Shown here piece after piece: positions 36,402-45,457 of a stretch of DNA of 64,000 nt. The stretch's first letter is position 1. Every line of letters begins with the position of its first letter. The stretch is from the NCBI RefSeq assembly GCF_000725385.1, contig NZ_CP008884.1, positions 4,092,001-4,156,000 of the forward strand, given 5' to 3'. The notes beneath the pieces were generated by a model that saw only the letters and a list, made by a program, of their open reading frames with translations, had not been told where the DNA came from and searched no databases. The position numbers were made by a program, and so were the translations under genes. This DNA is from Dyella japonica A8. Lineage in GTDB: Bacteria; Pseudomonadota; Gammaproteobacteria; Xanthomonadales; Rhodanobacteraceae.

Positions 36402-38972
36402 TCACTCCGTTTCCACGACGACCGGAATGCGGCCGTGTCGCGTCTGTTTTTCGGCGGCCGTCGCCGGCCGGATCTGCCCTCGCTCCGGCACGAAGGCCAC
36501 GCGGTCGTCGCCCGCATCGCTGTTGACGAAATGACGGAACCGGCTGCGCACCTGCGGATCGTTGACCGCGCGCTTCCATTCGCACTCATAGGTATCGACG
36601 ACCTGCTTCATCTCGGCTTCGAGTTCCTCGCCGATGCCCAGGCTGTCGTTGACGATGACATCGCGCAGGTAATCCATGCCGCCTTCGAGGTTGTCGCGCC
36701 ATACGCTGGTGCGTTGCAGGCGATCGGCCGTGCGGATGTAGAACATCAGGAAGCGGTCGATATAACGAACCAGGGTGTCACCATCCAGATCACCGGCCAG
36801 CAGCTCCGCGTGGCGGGGTTTCATGCCGCCGTTGCCACAGACGTAGAGGTTCCAGCCCTTCTCCGTGGCGATGATGCCTACGTCCTTGCCCTGCGCCTCC
36901 GCGCACTCGCGCGTGCAGCCGGACACGGCGAACTTCAGCTTGTGCGGGGACCGCAGGCCCTTGTAGCGGTTCTCCAGATCGATGGCCTTGCCGACCGAAT
37001 CCTGCACGCCATAGCGGCACCAGGTGGAGCCCACGCAGGACTTCACCGTGCGCAGCGACTTGCCATAGGCATGCCCGGATTCGAAGCCCGCCGCGATCAA
37101 CTCTTCCCAGATCAGCGGCAACTGCTCCACGCGCGCGCCAAACATATCCACGCGCTGCCCGCCGGTGAGCTTGGTGTACAGACCGTACTTGCGCGCGATC
37201 TGGCCAATGGCGATCAGACCATCGGGCGTCACCTCGCCACCGGCCATGCGCGGCACCACGGAATACGTGCCGTCCTTCTGGATATTGGCCAGGAAGTAAT
37301 CGTTGGAGTCCTGCAGCGAGGCATGCTCGCGTTGCAGCACGAACTCGTTCCAGCACGAGGCGAGGATGCTCGCCGCCACCGGCTTGCAAATATCGCAACC
37401 GAGCCCGTGGCCATGGCGCGCCAGCAGCTCGTCGAAGCGCCGGATCCGCCCTACCCGCACCAGGTGGTAAAGCTCCTGCCGGGCATAGGGAAAGTGCTCG
37501 CACAGGTGGTTGTTCACCGCGAGCCCCTGGCGCTTCATCTCCGCCTTCATGATCTGCGTGGCCAGCGGCACGCAGCCGCCGCAGGTGGTGCCGGCACGCG
37601 TCGCCTGCTTCAACGCGCCGATGGAGGTGGCGCCCGCCGCCACTGCCTCGCACAACTCCGCCTTGCTTACGTTGTTGCAGGAACAGATCTGCGCGGTCGC
37701 GGGCAACGCATCCACCGCGAGGCCGGGTTTCGCCGCGCCCTCGATGGCGGGAAGGATCAACGACTCCGGCGACTCGGGCAGTTCCAGCTCGTTGAGCATC
37801 ATCTGCAGCCACGTGCCGTAATCGGTCGCATCGCCCACCAGCACGCCGCCCAGCAAACGCTTGCCGTCCTGCGATACCACCAGCTTCTTGTAGATCTGCC
37901 TGTGCCCGTCGCTGAACTGGTAGGTCCGGCTACCCGGCGTCAAACCGTGGGCATCGCCAATGCTGGCCACGTCCACGCCCATCAGCTTGAGCTTGGTGGA
38001 CATGTCCGCACCTGCGAACTCGGGCAGGCTCGCCGCCCTGCTGCGCACCAGCAGCGCGTTCAGATGGTTAGCCACCACACGCGCCATCTCGTAGCCCGGC
38101 GCCACCAGGCCGAACACCTTGCCGCCCCACTGCGCGCATTCGCCGATGGCGTACACGTCGCGGTCGCGCGTACGGCAGAAGTTGTCCACCATGATGCCGC
38201 CACGCGGCCCCACGCCCAGTTCGCTCGCACGTGCCAGTTCGTCGCGCGGCCGGATGCCCGCCGAAAAGACGATGAGGTCGGTTTCCAGATGGCCACCGTC
38301 GGCGAACCGCATGCGATGGCGCTTCGCTTCGCCGTCGACGATCTCCTGCGTGTTCTTGCCGGTATGCACGATGAGGCCGAGATCCTCGATGGACTTGCGC
38401 AGCAGCTGGCCACCGGCGTCATCCACCTGCACCGCCATCAGGCGCGACGCGAATTCCACCACGTGCGTTTCCAGCCCCATGTCGCGCAGGGCCTTGGCGC
38501 ATTCGAGACCGAGCAGCCCGCCCCCCACGACCACGCCGTGGGTGGCCTGCGCGCCCCAATGGGACAGTGCATGCAGGTCATCCAGCGTGCGGTATACGAG
38601 GCAGCCATCGCGGTCGTTGCCGGGTATCGCCGGCACGAACGGCACGGAGCCCGTGGCGATCACCAGCTTGTCATAGGCGATGACATCGCCATCGCTGGTG
38701 GTCACGCGCTTGATCGCCCGGTCGATACCGGTCGCACGCGTCGCCAGCCGTATGGAAATGCCGGCCTGCTCGAAGAAACCCGGCGTAACCAGCGAGAGAT
38801 CCTCCGCACGCTTGCCGGCGAAGAAATCGGAGAGATGCACGCGATCGTAGGCCGGGCGAGTTTCCTCGCACAGCACGGTGATCTCCAGCCCCGGCGGCTG
38901 CATCGCCGCCAGTTCTTCCAGCAATTTGTGGCCAACCATGCCGTTGCCCACGACGACAAGCTTCATCCCCAT
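36402..38972 (-). CDS. nirB: Nitrite reductase (NADH) large subunit NirB
   Basis: This 856-aa siroheme enzyme has an FAD/NAD domain (KLVVVGNGMVGHKLLEEL, GVVVGGGLLGLECAKAL), a BFD-like [2Fe-2S] domain (QICSCNNVSKAEL ... GTTCGGCVPL), and the sulfite/nitrite reductase repeat with the [4Fe-4S]-siroheme ligands KSCVGSTWCRYG and SGCTRECAEAQGKD. It reduces nitrite to ammonium with NADH in the cytoplasm. ATG 38972 has GGGAGG eight bases upstream. The frame is open in the 5' direction through the narK gene, an artefact of high GC. It lies 20 bp after narK. Confidence 0.97.
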   Translation of the reverse strand: MGMKLVVVGNGMVGHKLLEELAAMQPPGLEITVLCEETRPAYDRVHLSDFFAGKRAEDLSLVTPGFFEQAGISIRLATRATGIDRAIKRVTTSDGDVIAYDKLVIATGSVPFVPAIPGNDRDGCLVYRTLDDLHALSHWGAQATHGVVVGGGLLGLECAKALRDMGLETHVVEFASRLMAVQVDDAGGQLLRKSIEDLGLIVHTGKNTQEIVDGEAKRHRMRFADGGHLETDLIVFSAGIRPRDELARASELGVGPRGGIMVDNFCRTRDRDVYAIGECAQWGGKVFGLVAPGYEMARVVANHLNALLVRSRAASLPEFAGADMSTKLKLMGVDVASIGDAHGLTPGSRTYQFSDGHRQIYKKLVVSQDGKRLLGGVLVGDATDYGTWLQMMLNELELPESPESLILPAIEGAAKPGLAVDALPATAQICSCNNVSKAELCEAVAAGATSIGALKQATRAGTTCGGCVPLATQIMKAEMKRQGLAVNNHLCEHFPYARQELYHLVRVGRIRRFDELLARHGHGLGCDICKPVAASILASCWNEFVLQREHASLQDSNDYFLANIQKDGTYSVVPRMAGGEVTPDGLIAIGQIARKYGLYTKLTGGQRVDMFGARVEQLPLIWEELIAAGFESGHAYGKSLRTVKSCVGSTWCRYGVQDSVGKAIDLENRYKGLRSPHKLKFAVSGCTRECAEAQGKDVGIIATEKGWNLYVCGNGGMKPRHAELLAGDLDGDTLVRYIDRFLMFYIRTADRLQRTSVWRDNLEGGMDYLRDVIVNDSLGIGEELEAEMKQVVDTYECEWKRAVNDPQVRSRFRHFVNSDAGDDRVAFVPERGQIRPATAAEKQTRHGRIPVVVETE

Positions 38973-38992
38973 CCCGATGACCTCCCGCCTAT

Positions 38993-40330
38993 TCAATCGA
39001 TGGCCAATGCCGGACCCCGCGCTTGTTGCAATGCTTCGCGATACAACCGCTCCTCGTCGGCAACGTGCTCGCGGCTGAAGCGCACGGCCAGCGCGCACAG
39101 CGAGCCGGCGATCACGAAGCCGCCCAGCAGCAGGAAGCTCTGCTGCACGGAGCCGGTGAGCTTCTGCAGGAACCCCGCGGCGACCGCGCCGACGTTGCCG
39201 CCCGCGCCGACGATGCCCGTCACGCCGCCGAGTGCCTTGCGGTCGATGAAGGGCACCAGCGCATAGGTCGCGCCACACGCCATGTGGGTAAACAGGCCGA
39301 AGGCGAGCATCGCCGCGACCGCCATGCCCGCGGCGTGCGCGCCGGAGAACCACAGCAACCCCACGCCTTCGCAGAACATCAGCACGCAAAGCAGGCGCGC
39401 CCGCGCGGAAAGACCATGGCGTCGCGCCAGGCGGTCGGAGGCCAGGCCACCGAGGGCGCGAGCGAACAGCGCCAGCAGGCCAAAGCACCCCACTGCCAGT
39501 CCAGCCCCGGCCAGGCTCAGGCCGAAGCGGTCCACGTAATACGCTGCCGCCACGCCATGTACGAACAACTCGATGCCGAAGCAGCCGGCATAGGTCACGA
39601 ACAGCATCCACACGCGATAGTTGCCTGCGGCCCGCAGAAAGGCGGACCAGCCCCCGCGCTTGCCGCTGCCTGCCGCCACGCCATGGGCGCGCAGTTCGCG
39701 ATAGTCGCCCTCGGGGCCATCCTGCGTGAGCTTCCAGTACAGCACGCCCACCACGACCATCAGCACGCCGGGCAGCATCATGGCCACGCGCCAGCCGGCG
39801 CCCCGTGCCACGCCGAGCCCCACTACGCCCGCGAGCACCAGCGGCATCAACGCCTGCGCGGCACCGCCGCCCGCATTGCCCCAACCCGCCGCCGTGGCGT
39901 TGGCCGTGCCCACCACGTTCGACGCGAACATCACCGAGGTGTGGTACTGCGTGATCACGAACCCCGCGCCCACCATGCCGATCGCCATGCGCGCGAGCAG
40001 GAACGATGCATACCCCTGCGCCAGCGCAATGCCGAACACCGGCACCGCACCCAACAGAAGCAAACCGGTATAAGTCCGGCGTGGCCCGAAACGGTCGCAC
40101 AGCGGTCCCACCAGCAGTCGCCCGAAAACGGTGACGGCGACGGCCGCGATGGTGATGTTGGCCACCTGGTCCGTCCCCAGTCCGAATTCGGTGCGCACCA
40201 ATGGCATCAGCGGCGCCACCGCAAACCATGCGAAGAAGCACGCGAAGAACGCCATCCAGCTCAGATGGAACGCGCGCATCTGCGGTGTGCGCCATTGGAA
40301 CAGCTCGATCCGCGTCGCCTTGCCCGACAT
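38993..40330 (-). CDS. narK: NarK/NasA-type nitrate/nitrite MFS transporter
   Basis: This 445-aa major facilitator protein has 12 predicted membrane helices and the nitrate/nitrite porter signature GWGNAGGGAAQALMP in helix 5, plus a glycine-rich partner motif TGIVGAGGNVGAVAAGFL in helix 11. These nitrate-signature motifs define NarK/NrtP-like nitrate uptake systems. It is the first gene of the assimilation operon, and ATG 40330 is preceded by a GGGGGTGG ribosome site. A sigma-54 promoter and NtrC-type site lie upstream. A nitrite-export role is possible, but the assimilatory context favours nitrate import. Confidence 0.94.
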   Translation of the reverse strand: MSGKATRIELFQWRTPQMRAFHLSWMAFFACFFAWFAVAPLMPLVRTEFGLGTDQVANITIAAVAVTVFGRLLVGPLCDRFGPRRTYTGLLLLGAVPVFGIALAQGYASFLLARMAIGMVGAGFVITQYHTSVMFASNVVGTANATAAGWGNAGGGAAQALMPLVLAGVVGLGVARGAGWRVAMMLPGVLMVVVGVLYWKLTQDGPEGDYRELRAHGVAAGSGKRGGWSAFLRAAGNYRVWMLFVTYAGCFGIELFVHGVAAAYYVDRFGLSLAGAGLAVGCFGLLALFARALGGLASDRLARRHGLSARARLLCVLMFCEGVGLLWFSGAHAAGMAVAAMLAFGLFTHMACGATYALVPFIDRKALGGVTGIVGAGGNVGAVAAGFLQKLTGSVQQSFLLLGGFVIAGSLCALAVRFSREHVADEERLYREALQQARGPALAID

Positions 40331-40415
40331 ACCACCCCCGCTCGAAGATGACGAAGCGCTCCCTGCCGGCCGCATCGCGGCCCCGGCCCCTCCCCGGGGG
40401 CCTCGCATGTTGCTA

Positions 40416-40431
40416 TGCAACACATATGCCA
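40416..40431 (-). promoter_or_regulatory. Sigma-54 promoter of the nitrate assimilation operon
   Basis: The minus strand reads TGGCATATGTGTTGCA, matching TGGCAC-N5-TTGCA at all positions but one (C to T). The GG of -24 and the GC of -12 are exactly 10 bases apart. Transcription would start near 40405, giving a leader of about 75 nt to the narK ATG. This fits nitrogen regulation of nitrate assimilation. Confidence 0.78.
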
Positions 40432-40525
40432 TACCGTCAAGCCGAGGAAAATCGCGGTCTTCGCGGTAATGAGGCGGATAAATGCCCATGGTGCTGCACC
40501 AGCGGGCACCGACCAGGGCACCGCT

Positions 40526-40542
40526 TGCACCATTGCAGTGCA
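40526..40542. promoter_or_regulatory. Putative NtrC-binding site
   Basis: TGCACC-ATTGC-AGTGCA matches the NtrC consensus TGCAC(C/T)-N5-GGTGCA at 11 of 12 defined bases. It lies about 120-140 bp upstream of the predicted start, the usual enhancer distance for a sigma-54 promoter. Confidence 0.65.
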
Positions 40543-40672
40543 GCAATGCCGACACGGCGCCATGACAGGGCCTGCGGCCATGCGCTCAACAAGACCGGAC
40601 CGAACCGCTAAAGTGAGCGCCTTTGACCGGCGCACGCAGCGCCGACGTCATGCATCAGGACACCGCACGGGA

Positions 40673-43249
40673 ATGGCCGACAACAGCACCGAACACACCC
40701 CACTCATGCGCCAGTACCTCGGCGCCAAGGCCGAGCACCCGGACGTGCTGCTGTTCTTCCGGATGGGCGACTTCTACGAGCTGTTCTACGACGACGCGCG
40801 CAAGGCCGCGCGACTGCTGGACATCACCCTGACCCAGCGCGGCCAGTCGGCCGGCCAGCCGATCCCCATGGCGGGCGTGCCTTACCACGCCGTCGAAAAC
40901 TATCTGGCGCGTCTGGTGCGCCTGGGCGAATCGGTCGCGATCTGCGAGCAGATCGGTGATCCGGCCACGTCCAAGGGCCCGGTGGAACGCAAGGTGGTGC
41001 GCATCGTCACGCCAGGCACGGTGACGGACGCCGCGCTGCTGGAAGAACGCCGCGACAACCTGCTGATGGCGATTTCCGCGGGCGCGCACGGCGCTTACGG
41101 CCTGGCCTGGGTCGATCTCGCCAGCGGCCGTTTCCTGCTCAGCGAAGTGCCGAGCGCGGAAGCGCTCGCTTCGGAACTGGCCCGCCTGCAGCCGGCCGAA
41201 ACGCTGGTCGGCGAAGACGTGGCCTGGCCCAAGTTCGTCAGCACCCTGCCCGGCCTGCGCCGCCGGCCGCCGTGGCACTTCGATGGCGACGCGGCCAAGC
41301 GCGAACTCAACCGCTTCTTCGGCACCCGCGACCTCGGCGGCTTCGGCGTCGACCGCCTGCCGCTGGCCATTGCCGCGGCGGGCTGCCTGCTGGGCTACGT
41401 GGAAGAAACCCAGAAGAGCGCGCTGCCGCACATCTCCGGCATGTCGGTGGAAAGCGCCAGCGACACCATCGCGCTGGACGCCGCCACCCGTCGCAATCTT
41501 GAGTTGGATACGCATCCCAGCGGACGCACCGAACACACCCTGCTCGGCGTGCTGGATGAAACCGTCACCCCGATGGGCGCACGCCTGATGCGCCGCTGGC
41601 TCAACCGCCCGCTGCGCTCGCGCGACCTGCTGCGCGCACGCCACCAGGCCATCGGCACGCTGATCGACCATCGCCAGCACGAGCCGCTGCGCGAGCAGCT
41701 GCGCGGCATCGGCGACCTGGAACGCATCCTGGCGCGCGTGGCGCTGCGTTCGGCGCGACCGCGCGACCTGTCCACGCTGCGCGACGGCCTGGCCGCTGCG
41801 CCGTCGCTGCGCGCGCTGATTGCGTCGCTCGACAGCCCGTTGCTGCACGCGCTGGTGGAACGCATCGGCGACCACGCCGACACCGCCGCCTTGCTCGCCC
41901 GCGCCGTGGTGCCGCAACCGCCGGTGCTCCAGCGCGACGGCGGCGTCATTGCCGACGGCTACGATGCCGAACTCGACGAGCTGCGCCGCCTTTCCACCCA
42001 CGCCGACCAGTACCTGGTCGAGCTGGAAGAACGCGAGAAAGCCGCCAGCGGCATCGCCACGCTCAAGGTCGGCTACAACCGCGTGCACGGCTACTACATC
42101 GAGATCAGCAAGGGCCAGGCGGACAAGGCACCCACGCACTACACGCGCCGCCAGACCACCAAGAACGCCGAGCGCTACATCACCGAAGAACTGAAGACCT
42201 TCGAAGACAAGGTGCTCTCGGCCAAGGAACGTTCGCTGATGCGCGAGCGCGCCCTGTACGAAGCGCTGCTCGACACGCTTACCGGACAGCTCGAACCGCT
42301 CAAGAGCGCCGCGATGGCGATGGCCGAGCTCGACGTGGTGGCCACACTCACCGAGCGTGCCGTCACGCTGGACTGGAGCGCGCCCGAACTCACCGACGAG
42401 CCCGGCATCGCCATCGAGCGCGGTCGCCACCCCGTGGTGGAGAAGGTGCGCGACGAGCCGTTCGAGCCGAACGACCTCACGCTGGACGACGGTCGCCGCA
42501 TGCTGGTGATCACCGGTCCGAACATGGGCGGTAAATCGACCTACATGCGCCAGAACGCGCTGATCGTGCTGCTCGCGCATATCGGCAGCTACGTGCCGAC
42601 CTCGCGCGCGGTGATCGGCCCGATCGATCGCGTGTTCACCCGCATTGGCGCGGGCGACGACCTGTCGCGCGGCCAGTCCACCTTCATGGTGGAAATGAGC
42701 GAGACGGCGAACATCCTGCACAACGCCACCGAACACAGCCTGGTGCTGATGGACGAAGTGGGTCGTGGCACCAGCACCTACGACGGCCTGGCGCTCGCAC
42801 GCGCCGCTGCCGTGCACCTGGCGGCCGCCAGCCGTTCCTACACGCTGTTCGCCACGCACTACTTCGAGTTGACCGAACTGGCGAATGAATACACCACCAT
42901 CGCCAACGTGCATCTCGACGCCGTTGAATATGGCGAGCAGCTGGTTTTCATGCACGCGGTGAAGGAAGGCCCGGCCAACCGCAGCTTTGGCCTGCAGGTG
43001 GCGGCGCTGGCAGGCTTGCCCAAGTCGGTGATTGCCGATGCGCGACGCACGCTGGCGGAACTGGAGCGAGGCATGTACCAGCACGCCTCGGCCGCCGGCA
43101 CGAAAGCGCCGACCGAGGAGTCACCGCAGATGGGCCTGTTCGCCGCCGCCCCGTCCGTGGTGGAACGGGCACTGGAAGACATCGACCCCGATGCGATGAC
43201 GCCGCGCGAAGCGCTGGAAGCGCTCTATCGGCTCAAGTCGCTGGCCTGA
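40673..43249 (+). CDS. mutS: DNA mismatch repair protein MutS
   Basis: This 858-aa protein recognises mispairs. The N-terminal mismatch-binding motif is [15 protein letters not shown] (Phe-X-Glu), and the C-terminal ATPase has Walker [29 protein letters not shown], and Walker [20 protein letters not shown] 40673 gives the standard start ([14 protein letters not shown]). The frame is open further upstream, which lacks family similarity. A hairpin follows at 43271. It is divergent from the nitrate operon, with no functional link. Confidence 0.97.
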   Translation: MADNSTEHTPLMRQYLGAKAEHPDVLLFFRMGDFYELFYDDARKAARLLDITLTQRGQSAGQPIPMAGVPYHAVENYLARLVRLGESVAICEQIGDPATSKGPVERKVVRIVTPGTVTDAALLEERRDNLLMAISAGAHGAYGLAWVDLASGRFLLSEVPSAEALASELARLQPAETLVGEDVAWPKFVSTLPGLRRRPPWHFDGDAAKRELNRFFGTRDLGGFGVDRLPLAIAAAGCLLGYVEETQKSALPHISGMSVESASDTIALDAATRRNLELDTHPSGRTEHTLLGVLDETVTPMGARLMRRWLNRPLRSRDLLRARHQAIGTLIDHRQHEPLREQLRGIGDLERILARVALRSARPRDLSTLRDGLAAAPSLRALIASLDSPLLHALVERIGDHADTAALLARAVVPQPPVLQRDGGVIADGYDAELDELRRLSTHADQYLVELEEREKAASGIATLKVGYNRVHGYYIEISKGQADKAPTHYTRRQTTKNAERYITEELKTFEDKVLSAKERSLMRERALYEALLDTLTGQLEPLKSAAMAMAELDVVATLTERAVTLDWSAPELTDEPGIAIERGRHPVVEKVRDEPFEPNDLTLDDGRRMLVITGPNMGGKSTYMRQNALIVLLAHIGSYVPTSRAVIGPIDRVFTRIGAGDDLSRGQSTFMVEMSETANILHNATEHSLVLMDEVGRGTSTYDGLALARAAAVHLAAASRSYTLFATHYFELTELANEYTTIANVHLDAVEYGEQLVFMHAVKEGPANRSFGLQVAALAGLPKSVIADARRTLAELERGMYQHASAAGTKAPTEESPQMGLFAAAPSVVERALEDIDPDAMTPREALEALYRLKSLA

Positions 43250-43270
43250 CCCCTCGCCGTGCCGACACGC

Positions 43271-43300
43271 AAACGCCTCGTCCTCCCGGGCGAGGCGTTT
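43271..43300. terminator. Bidirectional terminator after mutS
   Basis: Stem AAACGCCTCG / CGAGGCGTTT (10 bp) with a 10-nt loop lies between two converging genes. It has A-rich and T-rich edges on both sides. Confidence 0.8.
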
Positions 43301-43321
43301 GCTTAGGTGCTTGCGGCGACA

Positions 43322-43630
43322 TTAGTGCGGGTATTCCGACTTCCTCGCGTAGCCGATGGCTTCCAGCACCGGCGTGGGCAGATGGTCCAGGTTGAGCACG
43401 ACCTTGCCCGAGTGCACCGCGCGCACGGCACCCAGCGGTATCTCGAAATCGCCGCCGTTCTCGATGTAGACGACGAGCACGTCGCCGCCGGCCAGAACCC
43501 GGCGCACCGAGCCGATGCCGTCTTCGCCATCGGCCACGAAGACCATGTCGCCTTCCTGGATGCTTTCTGCCACGGCGCCGTCTCCGCTGGGTGAAGGTGG
43601 CGGCATCGTGGGCCACGCAAAGTCGCGCAT
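43322..43630 (-). CDS. Small conserved-looking protein of unknown function
   Basis: This 102-aa protein has an unstructured N-terminus, then alternating short strands: DMVFVADGEDGIGSVRRVLAG, GDVLVVYIENGGDFEIPLGA, VRAVHSGKVVLNLDHLP. This reads like a small beta-barrel (PRC-barrel or DUF2171 kind), but I do not recognise a firm family. The start could instead be an internal Met (MVFVAD) at about residue 29. It converges with mutS and is upstream of the response-regulator terminator. Codon use matches its neighbours. Confidence is moderate that it is a real gene. Confidence 0.65.
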   Translation of the reverse strand: MRDFAWPTMPPPSPSGDGAVAESIQEGDMVFVADGEDGIGSVRRVLAGGDVLVVYIENGGDFEIPLGAVRAVHSGKVVLNLDHLPTPVLEAIGYARKSEYPH

Positions 43631-43786
43631 GCGTGAACGCTCCAGCCCAACGTTCAGGAAAACGTCCGCTCTGCGCCATAGACGGGCGCTATGAGCGACA
43701 TCGGAACCATCGAATTCACCCCAAGATGGGCGCGCGCTACAGTGCTTCCGAGCCAGCTATCGCCAGCGAGCCCACTGGGCAGGATG

Positions 43787-43814
43787 AAGGGCGGCGCCTC
43801 AGGGCGCCGCCCTT
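43787..43814 (-). terminator. Terminator of the CheY-like response regulator gene
   Basis: A perfect 12-bp stem (AAGGGCGGCGCC / GGCGCCGCCCTT, loop TCAG) lies 24 bp after the regulator's stop. On the minus strand it ends in TT followed by C, so the T run is weak. Confidence 0.7.
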
Positions 43815-43837
43815 GGTCTTTCAGGGGAAGCCTGGCC

Positions 43838-44419
43838 TCAGGCCGCGAGTTCCGGAACGCCGACCGCGCCCGGCTCGGCCGACGCATTCGCCAGCATGGA
43901 TGGGATGGTCTCCACCGGCACCGATACCGGCAGCGACACCACGTTGGCCGCCTCGCGCGCGGAAAGGCGCCCGAAGCCGACCAGCCGGTCGATGCTGCGG
44001 GCCACTTCCAGCTGTCCGAACGGCTTCCTGATGAAATCGTCGGCGCCGAAGCGCTGCACGTAGAACTGCTCGGTGGCCTGCTGGTTGCCGCTGATCATCA
44101 CGATGGGCACGTGCTGCGTGACCGGGTCGTGGCGCAGTGCCCGCAGCACGGCAAAGCCATTCATGCCGGGCAGGACGATGTCGAGGAAGATCATGGCCGG
44201 AGGCTCCGCACGCGCCAATTCCAGCGCACTCTCGCCGTCAGCGGCACGGATCACGTTGTAACCGTCCACTTCCAGCATGCGGCCAAGCACGGCCCGGATG
44301 GTCGCGGAATCGTCCACGACCAGTACGCGCGCACCCTGCGTGGTCTTGCGCCACGTCAGGTCCGCTTGTTCAGGCGTCGTACCCGTAAGCAGCCGCTTAA
44401 GGAATCCCATGCCCGTCAT
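43838..44419 (-). CDS. CheY-like single receiver response regulator
   Basis: This 193-aa protein has one receiver domain (VLVVDDSATIRAVLGRML, FLDIVLPGMNGF, VIMISGNQQATEQFYV, DDFIRKPFG) with all phosphorylation residues present, flanked by a short N-terminal helix (GFLKRLLTG) and a C-terminal tail of about 40 Ala/Val/Pro-rich residues, with no output domain. It resembles the PilG/PilH-type regulators of twitching motility, but no pil genes are nearby. GGGAGG lies six bases before ATG 44419. The partner kinase is unknown. Confidence 0.88.
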   Translation of the reverse strand: MTGMGFLKRLLTGTTPEQADLTWRKTTQGARVLVVDDSATIRAVLGRMLEVDGYNVIRAADGESALELARAEPPAMIFLDIVLPGMNGFAVLRALRHDPVTQHVPIVMISGNQQATEQFYVQRFGADDFIRKPFGQLEVARSIDRLVGFGRLSAREAANVVSLPVSVPVETIPSMLANASAEPGAVGVPELAA

Positions 44420-44522
44420 TGTTGTCCTCCCACTTCAAGATCCCGGGAAAACCACGCGCCCGCGCAGCTTTCCATGGAGGACATGCTCACCCAGATCCGC
44501 TATGCGTTCTGAGATGGGTGAC

Positions 44523-44921
44523 TCACATGAAATCCTTAAGGCGTCGCAATTCTCGACGCGCCTGCTTGTCCGGACGGCCCGGCGGAGCCATGGCGCCCAC
44601 AAGCTTGCGCTGGGCCTTCGCCGCATCGCGGGCCGCGATGCTGGCCTCGCTCTCGCGATAAAGCGCCTGCGCCGCGCTGGCCGGGCCGCGCTTGTCGGAC
44701 AGCGCCAGCACTTCCACCTCCAGGCGCTCCTCGCCCCGGCTGATGCGGAACACATCGCCCACGTGCACCGCCTTGGCGGGTTTGCACGAGCCGTCGTTCA
44801 GGTCGATCTTGCCGCCGTCGATGGCCTGCTTGGCGAGGCTGCGGGTCTTGAAGAACCGCGCGGCCCATAGCCACACGTCGGCGCGAATCGGAGCCGGTGA
44901 AGAAGATTCAGGAGATGCCAT
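44523..44921 (-). CDS. hslR: S4-domain RNA-binding protein, heat shock protein 15 type
   Basis: This 132-aa protein has an S4 domain (IRADVWLWAARFFKTRSLAKQAIDGGKIDLNDG) and a basic C-terminal tail (DKQARRELRRLKDF). HslR (Hsp15) binds 50S subunits carrying stalled nascent chains and helps recycling. Its size and domain order match the E. coli protein (133 aa). ATG 44921 is chosen because it puts the S4 domain at the normal position; the frame opens earlier. Confidence 0.92.
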   Translation of the reverse strand: MASPESSSPAPIRADVWLWAARFFKTRSLAKQAIDGGKIDLNDGSCKPAKAVHVGDVFRISRGEERLEVEVLALSDKRGPASAAQALYRESEASIAARDAAKAQRKLVGAMAPPGRPDKQARRELRRLKDFM

Positions 44922-44952
44922 GGGCCCATTGTCGCGCAAGCCCGCGCTTCTT

Positions 44953-45093
44953 TTGTAGGAGCGCACTTGCGCGCGACCGGACCTGGCGACGCCACCCAAG
45001 GCTGCCGGGGGACCGTTCGTCGGCAAGGAATGAGGGAGTCAAGGAATGAGGTAGTCCGGCAGTCCGCGGTCGCGCACAAGTGCGCTCCTACAA
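44953..45093. repeat. REP-like inverted repeat, class C
   Basis: Arms of 25 bp at 44953-44977 and 45069-45093 (TTGTAGGAGCGCACTT core) are reverse complements with one mismatch and a 91-bp spacer. The right arm overlaps the last codons and TAG stop of the NTF2-like gene at 45088. A short tandem repeat (GGAATGAGG, 45027-45051) lies in the loop. The same class recurs at 53099-53181. Confidence 0.9.
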
Positions 45094-45447
45094 CAGCGGT
45101 GTGCCCTGGTGGAACTGCATCTGCCATCGGCCCTCGCGCAGCCGCCAGATGGAACTGCGCAGCGAATCCGACGAAGGACGGTGCGGTGTCGCCACGCGAT
45201 GCCCGCGATACGTCACCAGCGCCACGTCGTCGGCCAGCAAGGTCAGGCGGAAATCGCTCACCTCTCGCATCGAGAAGGCTTCACCGCGCAAGGCCTCGAT
45301 CACGGCCTCGCGCGTCCACACGGTGCCGGATACGCCGAACTCGAAGAAATCCTCGGCGATCAGCCGGCGCAGCGCGATGCCGTCGGCGCGCACGTCCTGT
45401 CGATGCAGTTGCGTCTCCAGGTCCAGCAGATGCGCGGCGAGATCCAT
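45088..45447 (-). CDS. NTF2-like (DUF4440/SnoaL) family protein
   Basis: This 119-aa protein has the alpha+beta cone fold of the NTF2-like superfamily: LLDLETQLHRQDVRADGIALRRLIAEDFFEFG, WTREAVIEALRGE, FRLTLLADDVALVTYRG, and SSIWRLREGRWQMQFHQGT. No catalytic residues are evident, so function is unknown. ATG 45447 follows GAGGAGG at six bases; a GTG one codon earlier is less well spaced. It lies 10 bp after the AEC permease gene in the same direction, so they are likely cotranscribed. Its stop codon lies inside a REP-like arm. Confidence 0.82.
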   Translation of the reverse strand: MDLAAHLLDLETQLHRQDVRADGIALRRLIAEDFFEFGVSGTVWTREAVIEALRGEAFSMREVSDFRLTLLADDVALVTYRGHRVATPHRPSSDSLRSSIWRLREGRWQMQFHQGTPLL

Positions 45448-45457
45448 CACGGCCTCC

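Larger units (their letters stand above)
40331..40672. promoter_or_regulatory. Divergent control region between narK and mutS
   Basis: This 342-bp gap separates the two divergent genes. It contains the sigma-54 promoter (40416-40431) and NtrC-like dyad (40526-40542) described separately, a TGGTGC-T-GCACCA dyad at 40489-40501, and a GC-rich hairpin in the narK leader (CCCCGGGG cores around 40381-40403). No additional gene is seen. The mutS promoter was not identified. Confidence 0.7.

Noticed and set aside
36402..40295. A single minus-strand open frame of almost 1300 codons through nirB and much of narK
   Set aside because: The frame is open by chance across narK; NirB has its own ribosome site and start at 38972, and narK is encoded in another frame.
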